A stretch of 64,000 nt of DNA from the NCBI RefSeq assembly GCF_026914265.1, contig NC_069123.1, positions 48,182,949 to 48,246,948 on the forward strand, read 5' to 3'. The notes below the pieces were generated by a model. That model saw nothing but the letters and a program-made list of their open reading frames with translations, was not told the origin of the DNA and made no database searches. Origin of the DNA: Mya arenaria (taxonomy: Eukaryota; Mollusca; Bivalvia; Myida; Myidae). Position 1 is the stretch's first letter, and each line of letters begins with the position of its first letter. Below are positions 11,027 through 21,949 of the stretch, in pieces. The position numbers and the translations under genes are program-made.

Positions 11027-12317
11027 TTTTACTTTTCGTCCTTTGAACTAAGAAAATTATTATTATATCAAGTACCATTGATAGTGATGCTTTATGATAG
11101 TCTGCAAGACAAGGTCGAACATGACACATGTGACCTTAAGATGATGTTGCGGGGTTATTTATCACCTGAGTGATAGCTCTAGTTGTTATCTTAGCACGTG
11201 TTAAACCTTCTAAACATGTGGATTTTATAATCAAGATTACACTGTATTATCTTAGCAATTCGTAAACATTGTTGACATGTTTGATCTAAACGCTTATAAA
11301 ATCGCAGATTCAACATGCTACTTTTACAGTGTAGTTATTCTCTTTATAAGAACAAATGTAAATAGCTCTGGAAAATTGCTTTACATTGTACCATTCGGAG
11401 TTTAAATAATATTAAACATTTCTGCACCCACCTTAAATAGCACATGTTTTCATAAAACACTCATTAAATAAATTGTCTTTTCAAAGCGATATACTCTTCT
11501 AAAGCAGAGGAATACCTTTAAAAATTCCATCTGATGTAATCGTGTTATCTAGGTCTTTGAAATCATAATTGGCATTGAACATATAAGCCATCTCAATTAT
11601 GTCATGGTTATTCCTAGCAAACACTTCATGTTCATAACCTTTAAGGGTTATGTTAGCATTATCATTTGCATGTTTCGAACTGGAATATATAAAGGTATAT
11701 TACTTTTCAGGTTTTCAAACTCTTAAATATAGCGTTTAAATTCGAATTCTGCTCTGTGTTTCTATGACATAGCTTTTTATAATAGTTTCAGTCTACACAA
11801 TTTAACATTTAACTTAACTATGTGATTTATTATTAACGTAAGTTTGCCAGTTTCAGGCATGTTTACATTTCTGGTCGAACCATTTAGCAGAATCAGTTAT
11901 AATACAGTTTAACAACAAATCGAAATATACTTAACAAACGTAATATTTGGTCTGCCTTTTCAGTATCTGTTAGATTTTTCTATACTGTTGCCATTATCAC
12001 TATTTTAAACTAAATTATTGAAATAAGCAATTCACTAAGCCGTTTTTGATGTTTAATTGATTTCCTCATCACTTACATAAAAGTCTTTTGTAAATACATG
12101 TGTGTTGCAAAATATATCAAACGACAATGGGGCATAATTGATAAAGTTAATGTAAAACCAGCAGTAAGCAAAAATAAATTTCATTTTGCATGATATACAT
12201 GTAGTCAAGTAAACTTGGACTACGGTTAATGTAGCATGTGCATTGCCCATGTCATACTCCGATCACAGTCGGCATGTACAATTATTAATGCAGTTACCTT
12301 ACATATGTCCAAACATA
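11019..12317. other. No gene recognised
   Basis: AT-rich sequence with short frames only. No domain, repeat or RNA gene could be supported. Confidence 0.5.
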
Positions 12318-12455
12318 CTTAAGGCCACTGCCAATCGAAACTTACAGTGATTAAAGAAAGGGCACCACCAGGACCGACGCCTGTGGCTAAATTTGACTCA
12401 ACAAGGGGAAATTCACCCGGTCCGGACAGGTGGCGGACTGTCACATAATCTTCCG
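12318..12455 (+). pseudogene. Degenerate 18S rRNA fragment
   Basis: The stretch gaaacttacagtgattaaag, then ggcaccaccagga, gcctgtggctaaatttgac, tcaacaaggggaaattcacc and cggtccggaca follows the near-universal eukaryotic small-subunit rRNA segment. The rRNA reads GAAACTTAAAGGAATTGACG, GGCACCACCAGGA, GCCTGCGGCTTAATTTGAC, TCAACACGGGGAAACTCACC, CGGCCCGGACA. The words are in the same order and spacing, with scattered substitutions. The presence of GGCACCACCAGG marks it as eukaryotic 18S and not bacterial 16S. Similarity fades by about 12455. No flanking rDNA was seen, so this is an isolated, probably dead copy; it might also be part of an rRNA-derived repeat. Confidence 0.75.
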
Positions 12456-13929
12456 CGTCAGACTACGGTATATACTCGTCACAAATAATACTTTTGGATT
12501 TAAATGCAACTAAGGCATTTTTAATCTTTTTGCAATCAAGACAGTGACGGATAAATGGTTTATATCGTCGATAGATCCAAAAAGCTAGTGTTTATTACAT
12601 CAACAATCAGCACACATATGCAAGGTCGTTCCGATTTCTAGTGGCCTCCTACCAACTGGCTAGATCTGTTTCTGGCAAGTCACAAACAGCCTCTTGAATC
12701 TCATTCTATCTACCGTCTACTTGAAATTCCTCAGAAATTTGTCCCGATCTTGAATGTTCCTAAATAATAGAGTATCTCCCTGTTCTGAGATTGCGCAGAT
12801 ATTATAATATCCTCTTTTAACTTACATTTGTCCTACTCCTCCTTATGATGTCCGAGTGCCTTGGTTTCGCTGTGTTATTGGCCAAACGGTCCTCCAAATT
12901 TTCAGCTGCTGTATTGGTCAGTAGGGAAACGACGTTCTTGTTCAAATTAGTATTTTCTTGGCGGACTGTCGTCATGGTATCAGCATGATCAAAGCATATA
13001 ATATTTCACGCACGTTATTTACAAACTCACATATGTCAGTTTAAACTTCGGACAAAATCGATCAGTCACCAATGTCACTATTATAATACATTCACAATAT
13101 TTATATGAAAAACTACAAAAAGAAGCACAGTAGCCAAAAGTTTAAATTGGGCATGATCGATGAAATCATTTGTTTCAAAGTTTTCTAGACTATATCATAC
13201 TATATGAAATTTATTTTTGCTTACTGGTGGTCATTACACTGATTTCATCGATCATGTCCCATGAAAACAAAGTTTCGAAAAGGGTAAATATGAGTAACTA
13301 TATTACTTTTTATTACCAGAAGCATAGTTAAAAACAAGAGTTTCAAAAGCATGACAGAATAAAATATTAAGCACATTTAATGCTTTACCAATAACTTAAT
13401 GTCCTTGGTTAAAAGCAAAATAACCAGTATAGTTCAAAACAGTTCCTAAGTAAATATAAAACTTCAAGGGTTTCCATTATAGATCCACTTCTCCGTGAGT
13501 AATTGGCCTCTTGTTTTACGAAAGACAATTATTTTAAAGTTTAGTGTATTTATTGATAAACCCAACATTATTCTGAAAGGTTATCCAGATGCAAGCTCTC
13601 TTTCCTACAATGGCCATGCCGTCAGCAAATAACAACTTTGAACTATAAACAAGAAATTGTTCAAGGCTGTATAACCGGCGAAGTAAATTTGGTTTCAAAA
13701 GTAAAAGTAACCGATTATGGTTTTAGATATGTATATTTGTACAGCAATGTTATTAAAAGTAGTGTTTGTGGCTGTTTTATACAGACTGTCATTGACAATT
13801 TAATTCAGCTGTCGTTTAGAAATGAAGATTTTTAGATATTACTATTAATGATGCAACTGTCAGATTTTAGTTCTTAAAACCAGTATGTAATCAATCTTAT
13901 GTTAACAAACAAAGAGTATCTATGCAGCT
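12456..13929. other. No gene recognised apart from a foldback
   Basis: Short frames only. The one structural feature is the inverted repeat at 13149-13260, listed separately. Confidence 0.45.
13149..13260. repeat. Inverted repeat, 20-bp arms, about 70-bp loop
   Basis: The left arm gggcatgatcgatgaaatca (ending at 13168) pairs with the right arm tgatttcatcgatcatgtcc (13240-13259) with one inserted base. This is probably a small foldback or MITE remnant. No target duplication was recognised. Confidence 0.7.
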
Positions 13930-14589
13930 CTCTATATAATGCAGCATTTCTACAGGACAATGTTGCCACAAAGTCTGAAGTGAACGCGTTCTTATCCTTT
14001 TGATTAAATAGTTCCCTATACTTCCCATGATTAATTAATTATCGATACCACAAATGCATCAAACAGTTTACAATATACTTATGTGTAAACTCGATTTTGT
14101 TTTACTTTACTCAATATCATATTTATAGCTTTAAGGCCTTAACTGACAAAGGTATTCTGATTTGTGTGAGTTGAATGATGTCCCTAGGCACCTAAAACAG
14201 TGTAAACGCTCATAATTATCGTTTCGGCCTTTTTCTTGAAAACAATCACAGTTAACGTACCGACAAAATTTACAAAAATCCATTAACTGAATACCATGGC
14301 TACAATGGAAATTATCTACGGAAACTCGCCTAAACTGCTATACAAAACACATCAATTTGAAGTGTATGAAATAAATGAGCATTGTACGAAATGTTCAAGA
14401 CTGGCGATTCTATGCCCTCTAAACACGACATAAATGAATAGCTTCCGTAGTCTTGAAAAAAGCATAAGACCCAAAAATTTGCTAGTTCTTTCTTAGCTCC
14501 CTTGACCACAGTGCTACATTTTGACCTTTAAAATAACTGGTAAAAATAATTTTACGTATTTGTGGGTCTGATTCCTTCCTATTCACACA

Positions 14590-15345
14590 TGTTTTTATTA
14601 TTAAATATTCCACATTACACAACACAATTAATCACATACACACCTAATGTTAAACATATGGTGTTTATCATGTAATGCTTTATTTTAAGAAGTGAAAGTG
14701 GTGCCCATACAGAAAACATTTATATATTGTTAAACAAACTTATAAAAAAGAAGAGAAAAGACAAAACAAAAAGGAGAGATAATTTTTTACCCAAAATATT
14801 AACAAGTAAATAAAGCATTTATAAACTACGAAAAGATAGAAAGAAAACAAAACTGTACTAGAAGGTGTTACTTAAATGTAATCTTTCTTTTAATACATGC
14901 CATTTTTGCTCGTTGACTGTTAAGTTGTCATTCATGAATGCAATTTCATGTTCAATTTTGTTTCGCAAACTTGTGTAGTTTTGAAAGCTGTAAAAGTTGA
15001 AGTAATATCTCTAAGCTTCATAAAGTATGTAAAAATTTTCAACAGCACAATCAAGAAATTAATAAGACGACTAAAGTTCGATTTTTGAAACAATCCAAAG
15101 CTTATGGTTTTAATATTTAGGCAAATTGGTGTATTTATTGACAAGCATAGGTTATTAAGATCGTTCCACAACTTTTGTATAAGTCTACATTCCCCGAAAA
15201 AAGATGTTCCATTGTCTCTATATATTCTGAACAGAATTGGCATCAGCTGGAGTTTGTGAGCTTGCATTGATATAGGTATCTGTTTCCTTTTTACACCTAG
15301 AATCAGGACAGTATGGATAAACGTTTTTTTATTCAACACAATCAT
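14590..15345 (-). mobile_element. 5'-truncated L1/Tx1-like LINE piece in unit 1
   Basis: A 137-codon minus-strand frame at 14932-15345 contains FFGECRLIQKLWNDLNNL, then CLNIKTISFGLF and FLIVLLKIFTYFMKLRD. That is the C-terminal pattern of L1/Tx1-like LINE proteins (an FWEC-like word, a FGL word, then a hydrophobic helix). Units 2 and 4 run straight through this point (near 23190 and 36650), so the piece is an insertion. Similar words flank it, ggtctgattcctt near 14565 and ggtatctgtttcctt near 15265, possibly a diverged target duplication. Confidence 0.6.
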
Positions 15346-16737
15346 GCCGGTATATTCGGTCTATGAGATGTTAAAAGGTGTACTTTTAAAATGTTAAAAA
15401 GGGTCTTATGGTACGTTAATTAATTAAGTATGGTACCAATGATTAACATGCGTTTTATATATATATTCTATTCAACCTGTTGCATATCTATTAACCTAAA
15501 TCAGTAATAAAAAAGGACCCACCGTCCGTCCCCTTACACCTACCAGGTTAACATCCACAAAATCTCTTTCACAATTCCAGAGATACACCGGAAAGCCGGG
15601 GGCATCTCTGATTGTGAAAAAGTAAAGGAAAGAAAATACTGATGGTCGCTCCGCTCTCACCTTTTACTTATTTACTATATCTTTAGATTAATTACTTAAA
15701 TATAATATTTCTATATTATTTACAACAATATAATCAATATAATATCTCTATATTAATTACCTCATTATTATATTTTAATATTAATAACTTCATTATAATA
15801 ATGTCCTTACTTGAAATGACGTTGTCGGTAGACAGCCACCCCGGTGCTTAAGAAAGTTTTGACTCGAGTTAAAATTAAATACTAAGTACCAGTTTACCCT
15901 CTCAGGTTATATGAAATTGTGTATTATGAAATCAATAATACCAAAATAAAACGGTACACATCGTCATCACATCTACTGTTCGTTTAGTGCGTTAACTAAT
16001 GGCAAGAACAATTTCAAATGGGTACGAAATTTCCAAACAATATTGATAGGATCAGTACAAACGTCCACAGTATATCTGCATACGAAACTGTCATTAAACG
16101 AAGCGCCCAAGTTTCGCGTAGAAATACATTCTATTTGATAGCTTTTTGTAAGCTCAAAATCATACTCATTGAGTTGCAATTATAAAACTGTGTCCATGTT
16201 CATTAAATTTATATTCCATGCATTATGTAAACATAACCATAAGTTGTTGTTTTTTTCGTTCTTCGGTCGGAACTCATATCAGCGACGGATTCAGGCGTTT
16301 GTTAAAAATGTAGATAACTTTCGGCTTGTTACATTCACTGCAGTACTGTGGCCAGTACCCACACAGCTATGGTAGGTGTAGTACAGTATCTCAATGGACG
16401 TTTCAACTGCCATACGAGTTACCGTCCTGTTTTGTTCATGAATCCATTTCGCGGATTCTTTTCGGGAGTTTTCCTCAAAAGACTAAGAGCCAATCGGCGA
16501 CTAGATGAAGTTGTCAGAGGCTCGAAAAATGTCGACGACAGTAACAAATGGAAGTTTTAGCCTAATAAATATTTTGATTAACCAATGAAAGTTTTCTTGT
16601 ACTTCATGCATTTATTAAAATATGTTCGTATTTAGCAATGCCAAGCACAACTTACGTACATAAGGCCGTCACATTGAGGGTTGTTTTGTATTCATCAATC
16701 CTTCTCTATTTAGTTTTACCAGAATAGTTTATTCGCT

Positions 16738-16743
16738 AACAAT
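16738..16743 (-). terminator. Poly(A) signal, GPCR copy 1
   Basis: AATAAA on the minus strand, about 125 bases past the receptor stop. The word and its setting (tttattcgc) are kept in all four units. Confidence 0.55.
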
Positions 16744-16867
16744 GTTAAACGAACCTTTTATCAGTTTCACCATAGGATGCGAAAAAGAGGTGTTTTTCAG
16801 TATTTAAAATATGCATTATTTAATAGAAAGGAGTTATGACTTCAATTTCCTTATCCAAGCACTTTGT

Positions 16868-17911
16868 TTATAAAGTACCGGAGACGTTAATAGTGCGATT
16901 GGCGGGCGTGGTCCACACGCGGTCGGGCTGAATACGGGATCTCAATATCCGGAAGAGCCTCTTCACCTCCTCCCGGAACCTGGAGCCCGTTAGGCAGTAC
17001 AACACGAAGTTGCACGAGTTGTTCGTGTACATGGCGAGGTTCACGACGGCCCACCAGGGGTCCTGCAGCTGGACAGCGCGTGGCACGTCTGACGGGATCC
17101 AATAAGGCTCGCCTATGAAGTAGACAGATACAGGCAGGGTAAAGATAATGAACATGAAGTTCAGACACACCAATACCACCGACATGTTGGAAGTCTTGTC
17201 TCTTGGGGCGTCCTGGTTCGCTGGCCTTATCCCATTTCCAACTTTTCGCCGACTTTGAAGAAGTTTGTATATGATACATACATTCCCCGCAGACAGTATT
17301 GCGAAAGGAACCAATGAAAATTTACACAAATCGATCCATGTCCATATTTTACCGAAGAAACGAGCATAGCTGTCGTTGACTGGAATGCATGACAAAGTGA
17401 TCGTCGAATTTCCTTCAATAATGTCAACATCTCCAAACCCATACAACAGGTTACAGTTCACCAGTAAAGCCAACAAAACAATGCCACCAACAGAAGCCTG
17501 AGCAAGTCGTTTCGAACAGATTCGCTTGCTTTTGTATGGACAAAGTGTCGCGACCAGGCGCTCCACGGTGATAGCAGTAAGTGTCCATACCGTCCAGTCC
17601 GACATGACGTACATGAGCCACCAGTGCATCTTGCAAACGGCTTCGGATGCGTGTCGGATGTCAAAGTCAAACGCATACTTCACCCATTGGCGGAGAAGAC
17701 CGATGTAAAGCATGCTGAGGTCGGCGGCTGCAAGCGCTAGCAGGAACACGGTAGATGCGGACCGGTTAAAGCGCGGTTTGGACAGCACGATAATGGTGAT
17801 GATGTTTCCGATGGTTCCCAGCACAATCAACACTGGGGAACAGACCTGCCACATGAGCACGCCGGCCCGCAGCTCCCGCCCCGAACGGAAGGAGCCATAG
17901 TCTTCACTCAT
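16868..17911 (-). CDS. Class A (rhodopsin-like) GPCR, tandem copy 1
   Basis: A single-exon 347-residue receptor, most likely for a peptide or small molecule; the ligand is unknown. Seven hydrophobic segments lie near residues 18-43, 54-75, 94-120, 136-157, 190-216, 243-267 and 285-308. Family marks are GTIGNI in TM1, LALAAAD (D64, 2.50) in TM2, a likely disulfide between C93 and C175, a glycosylation site NST168-170 in extracellular loop 2, and helix 8 RFREEVKRLF. Activation motifs are altered: ERL for DRY (117-119), FTLP without the toggle Trp (T258 at 6.48), and NFVLY for NPxxY (301-305). The start is the conserved ATG, preceded by an in-frame stop. It is about 94-95% identical to copies 2-4 by hand count and has private changes in the C-tail (residues 323-347). 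No symbol is assigned because the subfamily is not clear. Confidence 0.93.
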   Translation of the reverse strand: MSEDYGSFRSGRELRAGVLMWQVCSPVLIVLGTIGNIITIIVLSKPRFNRSASTVFLLALAAADLSMLYIGLLRQWVKYAFDFDIRHASEAVCKMHWWLMYVMSDWTVWTLTAITVERLVATLCPYKSKRICSKRLAQASVGGIVLLALLVNCNLLYGFGDVDIIEGNSTITLSCIPVNDSYARFFGKIWTWIDLCKFSLVPFAILSAGNVCIIYKLLQSRRKVGNGIRPANQDAPRDKTSNMSVVLVCLNFMFIIFTLPVSVYFIGEPYWIPSDVPRAVQLQDPWWAVVNLAMYTNNSCNFVLYCLTGSRFREEVKRLFRILRSRIQPDRVWTTPANRTINVSGTL

Positions 17912-17977
17912 TGTTCACAGTGAGAAGCAAGCTCTATTTGCACAGTAATATGGATAAATGACCACGTCCAGCAAGAC

Positions 17978-17984
17978 ATTTATA
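17978..17984 (-). promoter_or_regulatory. TATA box, GPCR copy 1
   Basis: TATAAAT on the minus strand, about 67 bases before the ATG, in the context cttgtataaatgtcttg. The same word at the same distance is kept upstream of all four receptor copies, which supports a real core promoter and a short 5' UTR. Confidence 0.65.
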
Positions 17985-18749
17985 CAAGCAGCACTAACAT
18001 CGCTGTTTTCGATATCCCACCCCTAAGCTTGGCATGAAACACAACACAGTCCTTCTGCAGCAAAAGTGTATTGGAAATTTATTTGAAGTTATCATTTGAC
18101 TTTCATCTTCATAATTGCTGTAATCTGATTCACCACGTGAGAGTCTAGCTTGTTAAACCTCATTCCCCTTCCCACTGTTCATTAGGCCCGCTATTAACAT
18201 GTTCATTACAAATAACATAGAGCAAAATGGAAACATTAATTTATCGGACATTTTATGACTTCCGCACGTCCGCACAAACATATCATTGCAAATAACATAC
18301 AATGGGCCCCCAGATTTCGCGTTAAACCTTTCACATTATGCACTCGGATACAGAAGCTACTGTATGTACTTCTACGTCACAACGACAATGGCGCCCATCA
18401 CATAGGTACATACTCTTTCACCCAAAATTGATGCCGAACTTGGAACGGTGACCCTGACCATGGAAGAAGGAGGTACAAACATTTCTTATTAGTGTTGTTT
18501 TGATGAGTTGTACATTTCACCAAGTTTCATCACTATAATATTGATGTATGAGGTTCAACCCTTGACATTAACCTTGAACTGACGCGATTCCTACACAGAT
18601 TGTTGTTGACCCAATTTTCGCCGGTAACAATTATGATTGTACCAGGTTTTTGTGTCGTTCGATTTGTTAATTGAATATATATTATTCTTCTTCCTAACGT
18701 TAGGACATTTTTGAACTGTATGTCATAAAACATATAAGATAATTCATTT

Positions 18750-18820
18750 GATGGATGGATGGGTGGATGGATGGGTCGGTGGGTGATTGGGTGTATGGAT
18801 GGATGGATAGATCGATCGAC
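18750..18820. repeat. (TGGA)n-like microsatellite
   Basis: Imperfect runs of tgga, tggg and tcgg tetranucleotides. A similar tract at 52666-52740 is followed by the same downstream sequence, so the two belong to one repeated segment. Confidence 0.9.
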
Positions 18821-19911
18821 TCTCTTCCAGCGTAACATCATTACTATTCATGATCTATTCTAATTTCCCATCAATTGAACACATTTTAGGTTAATCAATA
18901 TTTTCGATAAATAGCTTAGATTTGGTGTTGTCCAACATAATTAGGGTCGAAGCCTGATAGATTGTATTCTTTATAAAAAAATGTTTATATGAAGGGTGAG
19001 AGATATCAGACAGAGGCCAGCAGACATATTGGGACAGATATCAAATACCTCAAACAGGTCAATTACTTTAAACATAGCAGTTGTGGTGGCAAATATTCAA
19101 GTATGCATTTACCGATTTTATCACCTTAAGTCATACCATTAAATATATACAAAATTTTCTTCAATAACAATATATTAAAATACTTAATTTTGAATAATAC
19201 ATAATTGTCCATGGTTTATATCTGAAAATATGTAAACACAATCGTTAGATTTTTGCCTTATAATACCTGGAAATACAGAAGTTTAATTACGTATTAAGTA
19301 TTAATTTATTAGACACAAAATGAACCTTAAAGTTCGCGAAGCAGTGTGGTAGTTGGTCATACTTAAAAAAGATCGAAAATGATATTAATTCAGTTTATTT
19401 TCATGTTATGAAATTGCTACAGTTTTTTCACAACTCATTTCCTACTAAATTACTATTCATGAGCACCACAACCTATTCATTGGCACCACAACGTTCAGAA
19501 AATCGATCATAGTGCAGCAAGTATAACAAACAAAGATCTAAAATTTGTAACGCGGCAACCTTTTGTCAATAAAAAAAGTCACACACATGTAAAGAAAATG
19601 CTTAAACCTAAGGTACGAGAACAATTCTCACGAAAATCCAGATTTTTACGTTATCAACACTAACGTCTAGCAAGTTATACAAGTTCTAGACGATCAGATA
19701 TTAAATTTTACATTTAGAACAACTCATGGCCATTCCTATGTGGAACTACATTCTTCAATATTTTTTTTAATTACTCGTATAAACCTCTAAAAATGAAAAA
19801 TAAGAAACCACACTCACTTCATATTCCACTCATTGGCACTATTACGGAAAACGCGTTGGAGCATTTTCAACACATAAAAAAATGTTATGGCTCCAATGAT
19901 AACCCGTCGTA
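18821..19911. repeat. Repeated segment shared with 52741-53500
   Basis: From about 18830 the sequence tattcatgatctattctaat, then gaacacattttaggt, tagcttagatttggtgttgt and gaagggtgagagatatc recurs near 52770-52900 with few changes. The first few hundred bases are clearly homologous; beyond about 19160 the match is lost until the RT piece at 19915. No gene is seen. Confidence 0.6.
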
Positions 19912-20440
19912 TATATGCCTTTAAGGCTTGTTATCTAAGTTTGGAGATCTTGTTGATAAATTCAATAGCACTTTAAGATATATTGATGATATTCCAAGTT
20001 TGGATAATCCGGTATTTACAGATAATATGAAATCGATATAAGCTTCACAATTGCAACTTAATAAATCTAAAACATCCGATTTAAAAGCATCATATTTAGA
20101 TCTGCAACTCGAAGTAAAGGAAGATATATTGAGTATCAATCTTTATGATAAACGTGATTATTTAAAATAATTTATTACCCTTCTTTGGATGGAGATATTC
20201 CTAGTTTACCATCATATGGTGTTTTTATTGCACAGTTAATAAGATTTGGTAGAATATGTACAGATGTCAAAAATTTCAGCTCTCGCAGTGGCGGACAACT
20301 TCTAAAACAGGGTTTTAGATATTATAACTTATGGAAAACTTTCTCAAAATTCGAAATGGTCATTAATTTATTTTATCGAAGTACAATAGTAGTCTTAAAT
20401 CGCTGATTGCTAATAGTATTGCTCATTCCGATTTTTATGG
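19912..20440 (+). mobile_element. Retroelement reverse-transcriptase remnant
   Basis: A decayed plus-strand coding remnant has the words LRYIDDIPSLDNPVF, ASYLDLQLEV, LYDKRDYLK, YGVFIAQLIRFGRIC and LLKQGF. These follow in order the pattern of a reverse transcriptase common in bivalves and cnidarians (RYIDD catalytic box, then SYLDL, LYDKRD and YGVFISQLIRYAR). It resembles Penelope-type architecture, but the class is not certain. It is broken in several places. A second remnant lies at 53502-53705. Sequence to about 20960 may belong to the same element. Confidence 0.6.
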
Positions 20441-21111
20441 TGATGTTTAAAAAAAAATCGTAAAATTAAAATATTTCCAGGTAGGTAGTTGGGCAGACAG
20501 ACTCAATGAAATACTTGGATTTTAGTTAAATCGTGGATGTAATGGCAATACTTTGAAGAGTACTTGCCTCCTAGTTATAGAAGATGAATTCCTGAAACGA
20601 AACAAAATATAGGGTTGAATATATAGCATCCTTACATAACTAATCTTTCAGCCCTTCATGTTATCTTTAAAACCGTCTTTGGCTGACTCTATTAAGCTTT
20701 CATTCCTTTGATTTTATGAAGTTTGCAGATTTGTGTTATCTTTCAACCGTTTTTGGCTGCCTCGGAATGTTTTGGCATGTGACCTCATTTTCTTCAAATA
20801 TTTTACATAGGTTATCATTTGGAAGAAAAAATAAGCTAATATATGACGCTTTAATTTTTAATAATGCTTTCTTTATTTGTTCACAGTTTTAGTTCAATGA
20901 TGCTTTTCATTATGAAACGCTATGACCACACAGTTTTAAACCTTTTATTATCTAAGGTGTGTGATGCTCATAGTTTCAAACAATAACTGCATCGTATCTT
21001 TGAAAAGTTTTTGCATTAGGTATTCTTGCTTACCGGACATGTGTTTCCGGTCATATGACCAGTGCTGTAAAACCCGTCTTACACCCCCATGTATGATGAG
21101 TCACGCGCAAC
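20441..21111. other. No gene recognised
   Basis: Low-complexity AT-rich sequence, possibly the trailing part of the retroelement remnant. No separate feature is supported. Confidence 0.4.
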
Positions 21112-21340
21112 CAGTGCCGTAGCCAGACTTAAATAAACACCGAGGCAGAACAGTCTATAGGGGTGCGGGGTCAAGCTCCCCCCCCCCTGGATTTATTTTC
21201 AAGAAGCGATTTCCTGCATTCTGGAGTATCTTTGGTCGATGGTTTGTGTACATTGAGGCAAATGAAATAAATAAAAAAAGTTATTTTTAGAGCTATAAAA
21301 ATTGTTATACGCCCCAAAAATTAGTGTAGCTACGGCACTG
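21112..21340. mobile_element. 229-bp MITE with CAGTGCCGTAGC ends
   Basis: The left end cagtgccgtagccaga and the right end gtagctacggcactg form terminal inverted repeats of about 12 bp (CAGTGCCGTAGC). The element is flanked by gcaac on both sides (21107-21111 and 21341-21345). No coding capacity. The ends resemble hAT-like MITEs, but a 5-bp duplication is short for hAT (usually 8), so the superfamily is left open. Confidence 0.65.
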
Positions 21341-21495
21341 GCAACAACGCTCCACTTCTTATTTCTTTTATTGTATGGTTTATGAAAACTATAGTATGCC
21401 ATTTCAATAAAGCGCAATAAAATATATAATATGCAATCCTTTTTATTAAAATTGAAAATAAAGTATCGTAAAAACGCGATTTTAGAGGAACTATT

Positions 21496-21554
21496 TGACG
21501 TCAATTGTATTTGACGTCAATAGTGATTTAAAATTACTGCGCTTTATGACGTCA
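21496..21554. promoter_or_regulatory. Cluster of three perfect CRE palindromes
   Basis: TGACGTCA occurs at 21496-21503, 21512-21519 and 21547-21554, three copies in 59 bases. This is the binding palindrome of CREB/ATF-type bZIP factors. No promoter or gene is recognised next to it, so a regulatory role is inference. Confidence 0.4.
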
Positions 21555-21949
21555 GTAAACAAAGTCGAACGCGCTTTTTGGTGAAATGTACAAAAATGCG
21601 TTTTCAACGTCAATTTTAACACCAATTGATAATTTTAGATATGCAAGAAAAAATATCAATCATGTGTTTCCGGTCCGGATCGAAAAATTCAAGCCTTGGG
21701 CACGCTGCGTGACCGGTCACTCGGTAAGCCTCGTAACCGGCTTACGGATTTTTCTTTACGTAACGGAAATATTTGATAGATACTTATACTCTAAATTGTA
21801 TTCCTTCGTCCGCAGATAGAGTTGGAATCTCTAATCATTGAAGTACTTTGGGCTTTACCCATTAGTTTATTATTATTTGTTTTATTATTAAGTTTCCGCA
21901 AGTTAATGCATACTTTGATAATATTTACCTTTCGAGTATTTAGCTTATA

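Larger units (their letters stand above)
13930..18625. repeat. GPCR duplication unit, copy 1
   Basis: This segment matches the three later units in order. Block A (13930-15905) resembles 22815-23455 and 36040-36920. The 3' flank (15950-16860), receptor gene and promoter side (17912-18625) follow. Landmarks are aggtattctgatttgtgtga near 14150, catcacatctactgttcg near 15965 and gacgcgatt near 18583. Compared with copies 2 and 4 it has an extra LINE piece at about 14590-15280. It lacks the roughly 2.3 kb that in copy 2 lies between 23460 and 25740. It is the most diverged unit. Confidence 0.85.

Noticed and set aside
16887-17279. Other frames inside the GPCR genes (both strands, also at 27105, 32346, 27770, 33080 and 40561)
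   Set aside because: They lie wholly inside the receptor coding sequence, recur only because the receptors are paralogous, and match no family. The receptor frame explains the codon bias.
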